DNA from: Polyangiaceae bacterium
Lineage (GTDB): Bacteria; Myxococcota_A; Polyangia; Polyangiales; Polyangiaceae
DNA: 64,000 nt
Reading direction: 5' to 3'
Assembly: GCA_025353725.1 (NCBI GenBank)
Contig: JANXOF010000030.1
Coordinates: 37,353-101,352 of the forward strand
Shown: in pieces, positions 17,620 through 28,400 of the stretch
Layout of the letters: every line of letters starts with the position of its first letter
How positions within the stretch are numbered: position 1 is the first letter of the stretch
Translations under genes and position numbers: made by a program
Notes under the pieces: generated by a model
Told to the model about the DNA's origin: nothing
What the model saw: the letters and a program-made list of their open reading frames with translations, nothing else
Database searches by the model: none

Positions 17620-18767
17620 GCTTTAGCCTTTAAATGGGGTGGCAGCATGAGGATTGGAATCCGAAGCGTGCGGGCGATACCGAACGTCGCACCGAGGTAG
17701 GTCGCTCCCATTATCCAAAACGCTAAAACGAGATTCGCCCACCCAAGGACAGCTGCAAGGCGCGTGCTCGAGACGAATTGAAGTGTGGTCGCAGAAGCCA
17801 CGAGAGGCAAAAGAGCGGGATCGAAGATTTTCGGGCGCGTCAAAATAAGCTGTCCCAGAATTTGGCGCGCGATGAGGTGTAGGCCAACCAACGAGACGGC
17901 GAAAACGAACAGCGGTGCTACGCTTGCGTCAACGGAGCGAACTGCGACAGCACCGGCTGAGCAGAGAATGACGGGGGCGAAGAGTTCCACGAAGACGGCA
18001 CCCCTGGGCCCCAACCGCGCAACGCGCACGATGCTTCCGACAGCGCCTACGCCACCCACTGCACCGACACCGACGACAACCACCCAGACACGAAGTGGGG
18101 CCGTGGAGAGAGGGAACGAAGAGGCGACGGGGAGCGCACTCGCGAGCGACTGACCCCACGGCTCAACGCCGACAAAGAACGTGATTGCGTGAACCATCAT
18201 CATCAAGAGCTGGGCTTCATAAATGCTCGTGCCGTTACCCATGTAGAGCGTGCCCGTATGACGAGTCTCCCAATGGGCTACGTAGTTGTTCACGATGACG
18301 CTCCCGAGGAGAAAGAGCATGGTTTTTCCCGCACCGAGGCCGATGGCACCGCCAGCTGCCGCCATCGCAAGCTGAACCGACACAACGTCCGCTGCGTGGT
18401 CGAACCAATTGCCAAGCGCCGAGCTCGATTTCGTTCTGCGCGCTTGCTTTCCGTCGACCGCATCGAGCGTTTGGAACGCAAAGATCGCAGCGACCGAATA
18501 AATGTAAATAGCCTTCGGGACAGGTTGTGAAAACGAGGGATTCGCAGTGAGCATCAACGCGAATGAGAGTGCGACCAGCACGAGCCCCGCCAATGTGATT
18601 GCGTTCGGAGCGACATAGGCCGGAACAACTTCGGCTGTCGCGTGCCAAAAAGGCTCGAGGAAGCGGGACACTAGCGAGCGATCGACAGTGCGCCCAACGT
18701 GAGGCTGCTTAAGGCGAGTCTCTTCATCACTAGTGAAAAATGAATTGTGTGACGCCGTCATACCCAC
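17616..18767 (-). CDS. CDP-alcohol phosphotransferase, eukaryotic CPT/EPT-like
   Basis: A 383-residue multi-pass membrane enzyme. The diagnostic CDP-alcohol motif is complete near residues 101-126 (DAVDGKQAR, then GNWFDHAAD; pattern D-x2-D-G-x2-A-R-x8-G-x3-D-x3-D). About 9-10 further membrane segments follow. Length and arrangement, with the motif after an NAITLAGL helix and a long C-terminal membrane half, resemble eukaryotic choline/ethanolamine phosphotransferases more than the short bacterial PgsA or PssA. It would transfer a phospho-headgroup from a CDP-alcohol to diacylglycerol or another alcohol. Head-group specificity cannot be read from the sequence. Confidence 0.9.
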   Translation of the reverse strand: MGMTASHNSFFTSDEETRLKQPHVGRTVDRSLVSRFLEPFWHATAEVVPAYVAPNAITLAGLVLVALSFALMLTANPSFSQPVPKAIYIYSVAAIFAFQTLDAVDGKQARRTKSSSALGNWFDHAADVVSVQLAMAAAGGAIGLGAGKTMLFLLGSVIVNNYVAHWETRHTGTLYMGNGTSIYEAQLLMMMVHAITFFVGVEPWGQSLASALPVASSFPLSTAPLRVWVVVVGVGAVGGVGAVGSIVRVARLGPRGAVFVELFAPVILCSAGAVAVRSVDASVAPLFVFAVSLVGLHLIARQILGQLILTRPKIFDPALLPLVASATTLQFVSSTRLAAVLGWANLVLAFWIMGATYLGATFGIARTLRIPILMLPPHLKAKA

Positions 18768-18935
18768 CGCTCCTCAGGTTACTGCGTACCAGTCAGCGTA
18801 CTTAGCGTGCCGCGAGCGATCGCCTTAGGACACAACGGCAACGTATGGCCCCAGTCAAACTCCAGAAAACGCCGCACCGAGCAGAAGCCGCTCGCCCGGG
18901 AAGCAGTGGAAAATGGACGGATACCCAAGAACGAT

Positions 18936-20087
18936 TCAGCGCGGATTGCCGTCGGTCACGGGAGGCAAGTCTGACCCCAATGACGTCTCCTCGCAGGTGG
19001 GAGGGCTTGTGCTCGATTGCCAGAGCGAATCGATGTCAGATACAACAACCTTAGGGACGACAAAGCTCAGGCAACTCTTCCTGATGGCATTTAGCCAGGT
19101 GAAGCGACGATAGGGAATCCCCTGCTGGACGCAATAAGTCTCCACAATCGGTTGCATGGCTCGAAGATGGACGTGACTCACGTTGGGAAAAAAGTGATGT
19201 TCGATTTGGCATTCTAACCCAGAGCACACGAACCGTCCGAGCCAACCAGTACGAAAGTTGATTGTGGTCGCCGCTTGGCGAAGATAAAATCTCGAAGGAC
19301 CGCGTTGGTCGAAAGCGAGACATGCCGCTTCGGCTGGGAAGTGTCCCGGCGCAAGTATGGCAAATAGTCCTGTGCCAATGAGCATAACCCGAAGCACGTA
19401 GAGAGCAATGACATCGCGGGCACCGAAGAACAACATCGGCAGCGCAAGCCATAAACCAAGATGACTCGCCATACACGCAAGGTCGAGCCACGCACCGAGT
19501 CGCCTGCCCCTTGACTGCACGAGGCTGCGAACGAGATGAGTCCAGCCCTGCAAAATAATACTAAACCCGTTTAGAGGTAGGAGAATGAGGACTGCGACGC
19601 CACGAAGGGCGGGAGAATCTCGCCACCAGTGAGGCATGGATCGAAGGTGCTCTTCATTAAGAGCAAACAGAGGCCGAAGGTCACAATCCTCATCGCGACC
19701 CAGGACATTAGGCGAAGGATGATGAAGCTGGACGTGGTTGTGCGTCCAATACGTCGCAGATACCTGGAGCATGAGAGGGTAGCTTACGAGATACATTATC
19801 TGGTTGTGCAACGGTGACCTAAAAGATGCTCCGTGAGACGCCATATGGCCGAGCGTTCCAATTCCAGTGAAGCCGAACGTCGAAACAAGAAGAGAGACAC
19901 TTATGACGAACCAGTGGTGACTGAGCACGCACACTAAAAGAGCAGCGAGCCCGAGAGCGCAGTGTGCGCACCACGCCAAGACAACGGGTGCGCTAGGCTT
20001 TTCAAAATAACCACGTGCTCGAACCAATTCGCGGAGTGACACCGGCGAGCCTTGTGTGCGATGTGTGCTTCGCTCGCGGTCGGTCAT
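18936..20087 (-). CDS. Membrane fatty-acid desaturase
   Basis: About 383 residues. Three His clusters of the di-iron membrane desaturase family are present: HMASHGA (about residue 83), HNHVQLHH (about 116) and QIEHHFFP (about 293). The Gln in the third box is typical of front-end desaturases, though no cytochrome b5 domain is fused. Four hydrophobic segments flank the boxes. It introduces a cis double bond in a membrane-lipid acyl chain using O2 and external electrons. ATG 20087 is preferred over a TTG 84 bp upstream because the upstream part has no family resemblance; no clear ribosome binding site was seen. Confidence 0.92.
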   Translation of the reverse strand: MTDRERSTHRTQGSPVSLRELVRARGYFEKPSAPVVLAWCAHCALGLAALLVCVLSHHWFVISVSLLVSTFGFTGIGTLGHMASHGASFRSPLHNQIMYLVSYPLMLQVSATYWTHNHVQLHHPSPNVLGRDEDCDLRPLFALNEEHLRSMPHWWRDSPALRGVAVLILLPLNGFSIILQGWTHLVRSLVQSRGRRLGAWLDLACMASHLGLWLALPMLFFGARDVIALYVLRVMLIGTGLFAILAPGHFPAEAACLAFDQRGPSRFYLRQAATTINFRTGWLGRFVCSGLECQIEHHFFPNVSHVHLRAMQPIVETYCVQQGIPYRRFTWLNAIRKSCLSFVVPKVVVSDIDSLWQSSTSPPTCEETSLGSDLPPVTDGNPR

Positions 20088-20616
20088 GCAGCGGATAATA
20101 CATGCCAACCCCAAGATGGGTTGCGTGCTTTCGTAGGCAGCGCGACGCGTTTGGTGCACGGATGAACGCAAAGGTGTGTCGCCCGTGCCACGTTCAGCTT
20201 GACACCCTCATGGCCGTGGTGGTTTTCTGATTCGACTACGCCGCATCCCTAATAGCGAATGTATCGCGGGCTTGTTCGGTCGAAGTTCAACTGCGGTTAG
20301 ACGAATTGCAACTGCACGGGACGAGTAGTTGTGAGCAAGCGCTAAAGATGTGCTGGCTTGCCTCAGCAAGGTTGGTGCTGTAGGCGATTGAATAAGCGAT
20401 TCTACTCAATCCGCTTGCCGAGTAATCGGCAGTAGGTCGACGGCGCGCGGGTGGAGGAACACACGGCAAGCCCAGGCAAGTGTGCCGCTCATTTCGTGGG
20501 CGTGTCCAAAGATCGTTAGATGTTGAACGCGGCAGAATCCGCGACCCTCACAATCGATCTTCGGTGCGTGCGCTCTCTAGTATGAGTCAAGAACTATCAC
20601 CTCAAAGTGGAACCCG
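20088..20616. other. 529-bp intergenic region without a gene
   Basis: It lies between the divergent desaturase and MFS genes. I see no convincing coding frame, no tRNA-like cloverleaf and no clear terminator. It should contain both promoters. The region is AT-richer than its surroundings and has several short interrupted inverted repeats that I could not resolve into one structure. Confidence 0.5.
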
Positions 20617-22008
20617 ATGCTCAAGGTTCGTCGCACGGCTCAGCGTTACGCTCACTCGGCGGCTGGGTCGGCTCTTGGTGGTGCAGCGCTTGTGCTCGGC
20701 ATGGACAGTGCCGCGGCCGGACACTTGTTTCCCGCACTGGAGATAGCGGCCCGAGCGCCCGCGGGAGGCGCGTCGTGGTTTCTCACATTGTCGATGCTTG
20801 GGGCGGTCGCGTCTGCTCCGCTAGTGGCGGGTGCCGCGGCTCGCGTCGGTCGGCTTCGTCTCCTCGCGGGCGCCTTGTTCGTGTTTGGGCTCGCGAGCGT
20901 CGTCGTTGGCCTTTCTTCGAGCTTCTTGGTTACGCTCCTTGCGCGATTCGCACTGGGCGGAGCGGGAGCGGCAGTGATGCCACTCGCGGCAGCTCAGCTC
21001 AGCGCTGACGGCAAAGCGACGACGCGTGGTCAGCGTCAAGCACGCCTTTCGTTGTGGTACTCCGCAGGCTTTCTTATTGGGATGGCGACGGTATCGCTTT
21101 TTCTGCTCGTAACCTTTCGTCTCGCCTTTTTCTTTACCGGAGCGCTCGCGTGGGTGGCGGCAGCGCTCGTCGGTGCTCGCCCGCACTACGTCAGCGAGCC
21201 TGAGAGTGTTGCGGTCTCTCCTTATCGCGTCGCGGCTTGGGTTGTCGTCCTCTCAATCACGGCGTTCGCCCTGAACCAGAGCGCGATGACGAGTTCCTAT
21301 CGCGCGACGGTAGGACCCGTCTACCGCGTCGTCGTCGTTGTCGCGCAGGCTATCGCCGCACCGGCACTTTTGCTTTTTGTGTGGAGTGATCGGTCTTCTA
21401 GAATATCAGTATTTCCTCGTGCGCTTCTCCACTCGAAAGTCGGATTCGCTACGGCAGTTCTCGCGCTGGCGACGGGAATCGGTCAAGCGTGCGTCGTCGT
21501 TCTGCCCGCCTGCGCAATGGCTAAACTCGGCGTCTCTGCCGCGGCGACCGGGCCCTTGCTCGGTCCTGTCGTTGTGGGGGGCCTTGGGGCGAACCTGCTA
21601 GCGTCATCGAAACTAGACTTGTTGGGTCCAAAACCATTGCTCTCGGGTGGACTACTGCTTAGCGCGATGGGCAACCTAACCGTCGGACTTCTTGGCTCGA
21701 GGTGGGTCGGTTTTGAGGCGGGCGCATTCCTAATAGGGGTTGGCGTCTCCCTTATGTCATCGGGGGCGCTCCGCCATCTAGCAACGATTTACGGCCGTCC
21801 TAGCGACAGCAACTCCGACCTGGCAGGCGTGTCGATGCTCACAAATGTTGGAATTCTGCTCGGTGGAACACTGTGGGGTGCTGTCGCTAGAAATGCTAAT
21901 ACACCCGATTCGGTGAATGCTGGGCTTTTTGCAATAACAAGTGCGTTGGTCCCTCTATCTTTGGCACTCTTCTTTATTCCACAAATCCGCGTTCGGGTCG
22001 TAAGTTAG
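20617..22008 (+). CDS. MFS-type transporter
   Basis: A 463-residue protein with 12-14 hydrophobic segments, a basic loop after TM2-3 (AAARVGRLRLLAGAL) in the motif A position, and glycine-rich TM segments such as FALGGAGAAVMPLAAAQL. This fits the major facilitator superfamily, possibly DHA2-like with 14 helices. No substrate signature is visible. It ends 4 bp before the phospholipase-D-like gene, so the two are probably cotranscribed and may act on the same lipid or its product. Confidence 0.82.
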   Translation: MLKVRRTAQRYAHSAAGSALGGAALVLGMDSAAAGHLFPALEIAARAPAGGASWFLTLSMLGAVASAPLVAGAAARVGRLRLLAGALFVFGLASVVVGLSSSFLVTLLARFALGGAGAAVMPLAAAQLSADGKATTRGQRQARLSLWYSAGFLIGMATVSLFLLVTFRLAFFFTGALAWVAAALVGARPHYVSEPESVAVSPYRVAAWVVVLSITAFALNQSAMTSSYRATVGPVYRVVVVVAQAIAAPALLLFVWSDRSSRISVFPRALLHSKVGFATAVLALATGIGQACVVVLPACAMAKLGVSAAATGPLLGPVVVGGLGANLLASSKLDLLGPKPLLSGGLLLSAMGNLTVGLLGSRWVGFEAGAFLIGVGVSLMSSGALRHLATIYGRPSDSNSDLAGVSMLTNVGILLGGTLWGAVARNANTPDSVNAGLFAITSALVPLSLALFFIPQIRVRVVS

Positions 22009-22012
22009 ATCG

Positions 22013-23341
22013 ATGCATCACTGCGAGCCGACGTATCTGCTGCGCTATCCTCCAGGCTGGGTGACGCGAATGAGCGTACAGGCTCTACGTCTACTTAGAG
22101 ACCTTGGCGTCCCGCAACTTTGCGGCGCAAGCGACGGCAGACTCAGGGGGGTTGCGTTAGGTGCACGCGCGGCCGCACGGAGGTCGTTCGCCCGACCGAT
22201 TCGACTACCCCCGTCCGACTACGCGGCTGGCGGAGTTGCCACGTTCGCAGAGCTGGAGGCCACGGATAGCGTAGTGCTCCTGAAGGAAAACCGACAAGCG
22301 TTCGATGCAAGATGCGCCATGGTCGACGGGGCCCTGAAGACGGTCGACTGCGCGCTTTACTACATCGAAGACGATGCGACGGGCCGAGCTTTCGCTACGG
22401 CGCTCGTGCGCGCTGCTGAGCGTGGCGTTACCGTCCGCCTTGTGGTCGACAGTCTGGCAAGCGTCGAGAAGCAATACACTACGTTCTCCTTTTCATCGTT
22501 GCCGATGCGCGGTTCTCTCGTGCTCCTCGAAGAGCTGCAGAAGAGGGGATGCGACGTACGTTTGGCTGGAGGCGACAGCTGGTGCATGCACCGAAAGTTT
22601 TTACTCGCTGACGACGACGCACTGCTCCTCGGTGGACGAAACGTTGCCGATCATTACTCGACGCCTGGATGGCGCGACCTGGAGCTTCGTTTCGACGGTC
22701 CGTTCGCGCGTTCGTTTAAGTGCTTTGCGGACGCGACATTTGCCGTTCCAACAAACTGCGACACGAACGCAAAAGGCGTGCTTTCGGGTCTGGCCGGCCA
22801 CAAGGGAACGCTCTTTGTGCAGCATGTTTCACACTTGATAGAAGCGGCACAACACTCCATCGTGATCGAGCACGCTTACGTTCTATCGTTACCCTGGTTG
22901 GTCGAGCGTTTAGCGCGTGCTGTCCGACGCGGTGTTTCTGTTTTGCTCTCAACGAACAGCGAGTCAACGAACGACCTTCCGTTTATGAACTGGCGCATGT
23001 CGACCGCTCTTTCGGAGCTTGCCGACGCCGGTGTCCGCGTCTTCCGTCGCAGAGCAGGCCTTGGGACGCTCCACACAAAGGCGATCGTCGGCGATGCTCG
23101 GTTCGTCGTTTTGGGAAGCACGAATCTCGATTACTATTCACCCACGTTTTGCGCCGAAGTTGACCTCGTAATAGAAAGTGAGGATCTTGGACGTGCGCTA
23201 GCGTCGCGCATCGAACAGGGCTGCGAGGAGGACCAGGCCGAGCGCTTCTTCGGTACACGATTCAATCAAGCCGGAAGCTCGACCGTGCCTTATGTATCGC
23301 TCTCACGGATATGTGACCTTATTCTTCATGACTTGCAATGA
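22013..23341 (+). CDS. Phospholipase-D / cardiolipin-synthase-like protein
   Basis: A 442-residue protein with two complete HKD motifs: MHRKFLLADDDALLLGGRN (about residue 190) and LHTKAIVGDARFVVLGSTN (about 354). Spacing and the GGRN/GSTN tails match cardiolipin synthases and bacterial PLDs, which swap phosphatidyl groups through a phospho-His intermediate. The two membrane helices common at the N-terminus of ClsA are missing; instead there is a basic, non-hydrophobic 70-residue leader. It follows the MFS gene by 4 bp. Either head-group exchange or phospholipid hydrolysis is possible. Confidence 0.92.
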   Translation: MHHCEPTYLLRYPPGWVTRMSVQALRLLRDLGVPQLCGASDGRLRGVALGARAAARRSFARPIRLPPSDYAAGGVATFAELEATDSVVLLKENRQAFDARCAMVDGALKTVDCALYYIEDDATGRAFATALVRAAERGVTVRLVVDSLASVEKQYTTFSFSSLPMRGSLVLLEELQKRGCDVRLAGGDSWCMHRKFLLADDDALLLGGRNVADHYSTPGWRDLELRFDGPFARSFKCFADATFAVPTNCDTNAKGVLSGLAGHKGTLFVQHVSHLIEAAQHSIVIEHAYVLSLPWLVERLARAVRRGVSVLLSTNSESTNDLPFMNWRMSTALSELADAGVRVFRRRAGLGTLHTKAIVGDARFVVLGSTNLDYYSPTFCAEVDLVIESEDLGRALASRIEQGCEEDQAERFFGTRFNQAGSSTVPYVSLSRICDLILHDLQ

Positions 23342-23553
23342 ACGCCGCAAATTCCGGCGAGTCTCGACGCGAGTCGACGAGTGTTAGAAAGCGACGCTGT
23401 CACTCGTTAGATGGAGATGTCCCGGCGGGTGCATGTGGCTTACCGCAGTACGACAACGTAGGCGAGTGACGTTCTCTTTGGGCCGCCGTCGCGCGATGGA
23501 TCTCGCGATCCGGTGGAACAAATTTTGAATGCTCGCCGCCGTCGTCGGTTTTT

Positions 23554-23582
23554 TGAGCGTGCCTCGTCATTCAGCACGCTCA
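23554..23582. terminator. 9-bp perfect inverted repeat with 11-base loop
   Basis: TGAGCGTGC and GCACGCTCA flank an 11-base loop. The repeat lies between the phospholipase-D-like gene and the next plus-strand gene. A run of six T precedes the left arm on the plus strand and none follows the right arm, so it is not a classical intrinsic terminator in that direction. A terminator or an operator for the gene at 23614 are both possible. Confidence 0.35.
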
Positions 23583-23613
23583 CCAACGGCGCAGGAGTTG
23601 CATCCATCATTTC

Positions 23614-25389
23614 ATGAATTGCAGCGCGGAGGGGAGCGGACTCAGTGACGGCGCAACGAGCACCACGAAAACGAGCTCGGTTCGTCGGTTGCTCCATGCT
23701 GCCTCTTTGTCGACGATCGTTTTCTTGGCGTGCAAAGCCCCTGCTGACGAGACGTCGTCGCCGAGCACGTACGAGATAAGTAGCGACGGAAGTAAGCATT
23801 CCGTAGTCTTTGCGACAGCGCAAGGGCAGACGTTTTCACGCATCAAGACGTCTGTTATAAACGGAGTGCACCATACAACGTTTGATTACGAATCGGACGG
23901 TCAACGTGTTGTTGATTTTACCGTTGAACGGACAGCCTACTTTCAGACGTCGAGTGGACTCGTCTTTAACTTTTCGGTCACATTGCGCGCAAATGATGGC
24001 GCCCCTGAGACGACGGAATTGCCAACCGGCGGAAGTGCCGAAACCCAGTCGTTTCGAGTCTTCGCGACGAGGCGTGGCTACGTCGTCGCGGTTCGGAAGA
24101 GCGACGGGGTACGACTCGGCTCAGCAGCACTCCAAGCGAATGCCGTGGGACTTGCGCATTCAGAAATGCCTGTCGAATCTCAGAGCAGTAGCAAGTCGAA
24201 GTCGTCGCTTCCGTTCGCGATAAGCTCAGACGCGCTGTCATCGTCGAGCGGCGTCGCCGGCGCGGCCGCGCGCGCGCTGATCCAAGTCCCCGGCGTCGGT
24301 TGCGCCGAGGTTCGCGTGGACGTCAGGGAAGCGAGTTCGACGGATTCTGCGGAGAGCTCCGGAAACGTTCGTGTCGGCGTGAACGACGACTCTCCCATCG
24401 AACTCACGGCGGAAAAAGCGTCGGCTCGCATGGCTTATCCCAATAATTCATCTTCCTCGGTCCGCGGCTCTGCAGGTGACGGGGCCCTCCTCAACGCGAG
24501 CGCGCAGGGGCTCCTTCGCGAAGGTGCGACCTTCCCTTCGAGCACGGCATGCACGGCGAGCCTGCTGACCTCCGACACCGTGAGCGAGAACTCGTTGCTT
24601 GTCCCCACGTGTGGACTGAACCAGATGGTCTACGGAGATGTTTGCGCCACTCCGTCGCCCCTCCTTCTTGCGAGTGCACGCCCGAAAAGTCAGGGAGCCT
24701 GTGCGAATCAGAAAGGGTGGATACGTTCCCTTTGTGAACACAATTCCGTGCTCGCGAGCATCATTCCCGACGCCATCGTGATCAGTGCGGGCATTCATCC
24801 TGGTGCCAGTGCCGACGGAGGCTACATGACGTTCGTCAATAAGCTTTCTTTGGGTGCAGGCATCCCGCTGACACTAAATTCGGCTCGATTTCCGACCATT
24901 AAGGAAAAGGTTGCGCTGTCGCTCAACGACATCATGGCAAAGGCTACAAAAGTTCAGAGTAAGTTTCAGCGCACGGTAGGGAAGGTGACTGGAGGACTCG
25001 ATCTCGGTATCGCGTTTACGGTCGATGTCAACGGGCGGTATTACGTTACTCTCAACGAGGTGAGTCTCTCGAACGGGAGTGCGTACATTCTCGCGAGTGC
25101 ACTTTGGACTCCAGGTAAAAATCACCACGCTGAGCTAAAAGATTTTCTAAGCGGCGACGGGCAGTCGGCTTGTTTTAACTTTGGCTCCGGGCTCCTCGGG
25201 AGCATCTGCGGAATACATGGGGGCCCGTGGTGGGAGGCCTTCAATCCCACTAACTTTCCCGACCAGTACGGCTTCACTATCGGTATCGGTGTGGGGACGC
25301 CTGGCGCTTCTGTGGGCTCCGGTTACACATGGAGCGCCGCGGACTTCAATACGACATTTGGCACCCATCTTCCTGAAACGTTTTGGTGA
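23614..25389 (+). CDS. Putative secreted lipoprotein, no recognised family
   Basis: A 591-residue protein. The N-terminus is a short hydrophobic segment ending in VFLACKAP, a plausible lipoprotein signal preceded by an unusually long polar stretch. The mature part is rich in Ser, Ala and Gly, with Ser-rich tracts around residues 190-210. Its second half (about 330-591) has regularly spaced Cys and a pattern of short beta strands with Gly turns (FTIGIGVGTPGASVGSGYTW), suggestive of a beta-sandwich or barrel-like domain. I do not recognise it. It is flanked by the convergent 1434-residue membrane protein. A GCAGGAG lies 16 bp before the ATG, which is a poor spacing. Confidence 0.7.
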   Translation: MNCSAEGSGLSDGATSTTKTSSVRRLLHAASLSTIVFLACKAPADETSSPSTYEISSDGSKHSVVFATAQGQTFSRIKTSVINGVHHTTFDYESDGQRVVDFTVERTAYFQTSSGLVFNFSVTLRANDGAPETTELPTGGSAETQSFRVFATRRGYVVAVRKSDGVRLGSAALQANAVGLAHSEMPVESQSSSKSKSSLPFAISSDALSSSSGVAGAAARALIQVPGVGCAEVRVDVREASSTDSAESSGNVRVGVNDDSPIELTAEKASARMAYPNNSSSSVRGSAGDGALLNASAQGLLREGATFPSSTACTASLLTSDTVSENSLLVPTCGLNQMVYGDVCATPSPLLLASARPKSQGACANQKGWIRSLCEHNSVLASIIPDAIVISAGIHPGASADGGYMTFVNKLSLGAGIPLTLNSARFPTIKEKVALSLNDIMAKATKVQSKFQRTVGKVTGGLDLGIAFTVDVNGRYYVTLNEVSLSNGSAYILASALWTPGKNHHAELKDFLSGDGQSACFNFGSGLLGSICGIHGGPWWEAFNPTNFPDQYGFTIGIGVGTPGASVGSGYTWSAADFNTTFGTHLPETFW

Positions 25390-25420
25390 GGGTTCGCGTC
25401 ATCATCGCGACGCCTTGTGG

Positions 25421-28400
25421 TCATTCGGGTGGCGCTTCCTCGGCCGCGGGTATCGGTAAAACCGTCGTCACGATACGCGGCTTGCGACGCCAAAAACCTC
25501 CTCGAGCGAACGCCGCAAAGCCCCAACGCAGCCAGCCTACGACCGAAAGCGCCAGCCAGAGCGCCCAACCGAGCATCGCGAAGCGGTAGATGAACATGGG
25601 CGCGCTGACCACGAGGGGACTCGTGAGGCGCGGTTCGGCCCGGTCTGTGAACCAGCGAAGTTCGCTGAGGGTCGACTCATATCCGCTGACTTGCATATCG
25701 GGATGCCCCAAAAGTCCTTGATGCACGGCCGCGAGGAGAACGCAGAACGTCACGGCCGTCGTGAAAGCTATCGCCAGCTGTCGCGCGTTGTACGCCCTGT
25801 GGTCGAGGTCGCTCGATTCTCGCCACGCGAGCAGGTGAATCCAGAGAACGACGACGGCCGCGGCGAGTACGCTCACCTGGGATAGTCCGACCGAGAGGAG
25901 CATCCACTCCCAGGTCCGTAAGGGGGTCCGGCGCATGGCTCCGACCGCGCAGGCCACGGCGAGAACGACCGCCAGAAGACCCCAAAAGAGAACGACGGGC
26001 CCAAGCCGCGGGCCACGGAGCGCGAGCAGCCATCGACCTTCAGGCACGGTAATTGTGGTCTTCGCATTCACGCTCGGCGCCCCCAGATCAAGCTCCGGTG
26101 CCGAAAAGAAGAAGCCCATCGCGCGAGGCATCCGCCAGGCGATAGAGACGCTTTGCGAGCCCGGCGACACAGGAAACGAGACGGCGCGTCCCTCTTGCTG
26201 CACCTGCGAGGGTTGACCATTGAGCATGATGGACTCGAGCACGGAGCTGTCGGGCAGCGTCACCGTGTGGTGAGCGCCGCGGCTCGAACGAATCTGGAGC
26301 ACGAGCGTCGCGTCTGTCGCGCGCAGGCCGGGACGAATCGCGTACGTGCTCTCGTCGATCGTTAGCGTGCGCCCGACGACGCCATCGGGCCGACTCACCG
26401 TGAGCGAGGCGGTCTCCCCGGGCCAGGGCCGCCACTCAGGCAGCTTTGCGGTCGGCTCGGCTTGGACGACAGGCACGCCCGCAAACTCGGCGTGCCATAC
26501 AGGACTCATGTCGAGTCGCCAGAGTTCCATCCAACCCGCGCCTTTGGAAGCGGTGAGGACAAGCGGCGACACCTTATCAATCACCGACTGCCACTTCACC
26601 TCGCTCGCCAGCGGGGCGATATTAATTTGAGCTTTGGAGCCTGCCACGCGTACGTCGGCAGTAGTTACCGATTCCCCTTTCAGCAGAGGGACTTCGAGGA
26701 CGATAGCCGTCCCCACGGGCGAGAGCCTTACGACTCGCGTTGTGACCTGCCAATCGAGCCCGAGGAGGAGCGTGCGTTCAACTCGAACGAACGGCGCGAG
26801 GACGGAGGGGTCGAGTTTTGTGTCGCTCGAACCGGCTTCGCGTGTGCGTGTAAGTTGCAGGTTGTCGTCGACGAGGCCATCTTCGTGCAGGCCATCCACG
26901 CGCCATCCGTCGGTCTGGACTTCGGTCCGATGGGGCTTGAGAGGTAGCTCTATTTGAATCAGCTCGCGATCGGGCAGAGGGCCCTCGATCAACACTTGAT
27001 GAAAGCCCTTGTCAACCGCAAGCCAAAGCCGACCCTCCGCATTCCGAAGGAGTGCGCGGGCGGGTTTCCCATCGACCACGATGGTCTCCGGTGACCACTG
27101 CGCGCTTCCCGGAAGCGGAACCGAAGTATAGGCGCTAGCCTCGATTTCGACGCGGAGGCGCAGCGTGCTCTTCGTCGCTTCAAGGATCATGCGTGAGCTT
27201 GAAGCGCACGTCGGCGAGCAAGCCGGTGGTTCGAGCAAGCGAGTCGTGAGCTCTTCCAGGATTTCCTTCGGCGGTACGGTCTGCGCGCGCGCTGTTCGCA
27301 GCAGCACCCCCGAGCTCGCGAGAAAAAGAAACACGGTAGCGGCGAAGGTGAGCACGGCCTGTCCGCCTTGTCCCCGCCCGCGTCGCGGTCGCACGGGCAG
27401 AAGGCGCAAGACAAGCGCCATAACCAAAAGAGCACGGAGGATAGCGAGCGCGATATTCGTGCTCGGCGAGAGCAAATAGAGATGCAGCCGCTGATCCCGT
27501 TCGACGGGCCCACTCCATTTCAGATGTATCGACGTGAATGTCCACCGCGGCCGCCCGGGCCCGGTTTGAACCATCGCACTTGGATCGTAAACAGCGGCAT
27601 TGAACTGGCGATAATCGATGGCATTTTTCCCCGAATACGTGTTCGCGAATTTTCCGGCGGCGCTCGCAGAGGTCGGTGCGGTTGCCGGCAGGGGCGACTT
27701 CTTCGGGTTGTTCGCCGTGGCCTCGTCGGCCTTGGCGTCGCTCACCTGCCCTTGGACTGTTGGCTCTTCTGGACTTTGGGGAGCGGCCTCCGACTTGAGG
27801 GCCATGGTGCCGCTCCCGCCTTCGCTTACGCCGGCACCATGCGTCGCGTCTAAAGCGCCAAAAAACTCACCGGAGTCCTCACCGCCGGGCGCAAGCGCTG
27901 GGAAAAGTCCGACGCGAACGTGATGGATGAGAAACGGAATTGCGATGAGCACGAGAGCCGCGGCGGACGCGGCACGCACGGCGAACGCGAGCTTACGTGA
28001 TACGACAAGACCGCGACTTGGCGGTGGCTCCGAGGGCGAGGTCGCGCGCGTGAGAGCTCGATCCAACGCTCGGAAGAGCGCCTCGACGATCAGCACAAGA
28101 AGTACGACATAGCGAGGAGCTCCGAGCTCAGGAAATGTGAGGGTGAACGTAAGGAGCGCGAGAGCTCCCCATGCCGCGCCGAAAAGACGCCAGACCCCGA
28201 TCGCGAGAACGAGCGCCAGGAACAATTCGAGCAACGTCCAGTGCTTTATCCATGTAGCTTGCACGTCATCGACGCCAGAGGCATGGAGGAGTCGAAACCC
28301 TGGCGGTAGGTGAAGCGTCGACGAAACGGAGTGAAAGTCATGGTTCCAGCCGACTGCCGGGAGATCGCTCGGTTGTGCGAGTACGCGGCTGTCCGCGTTC

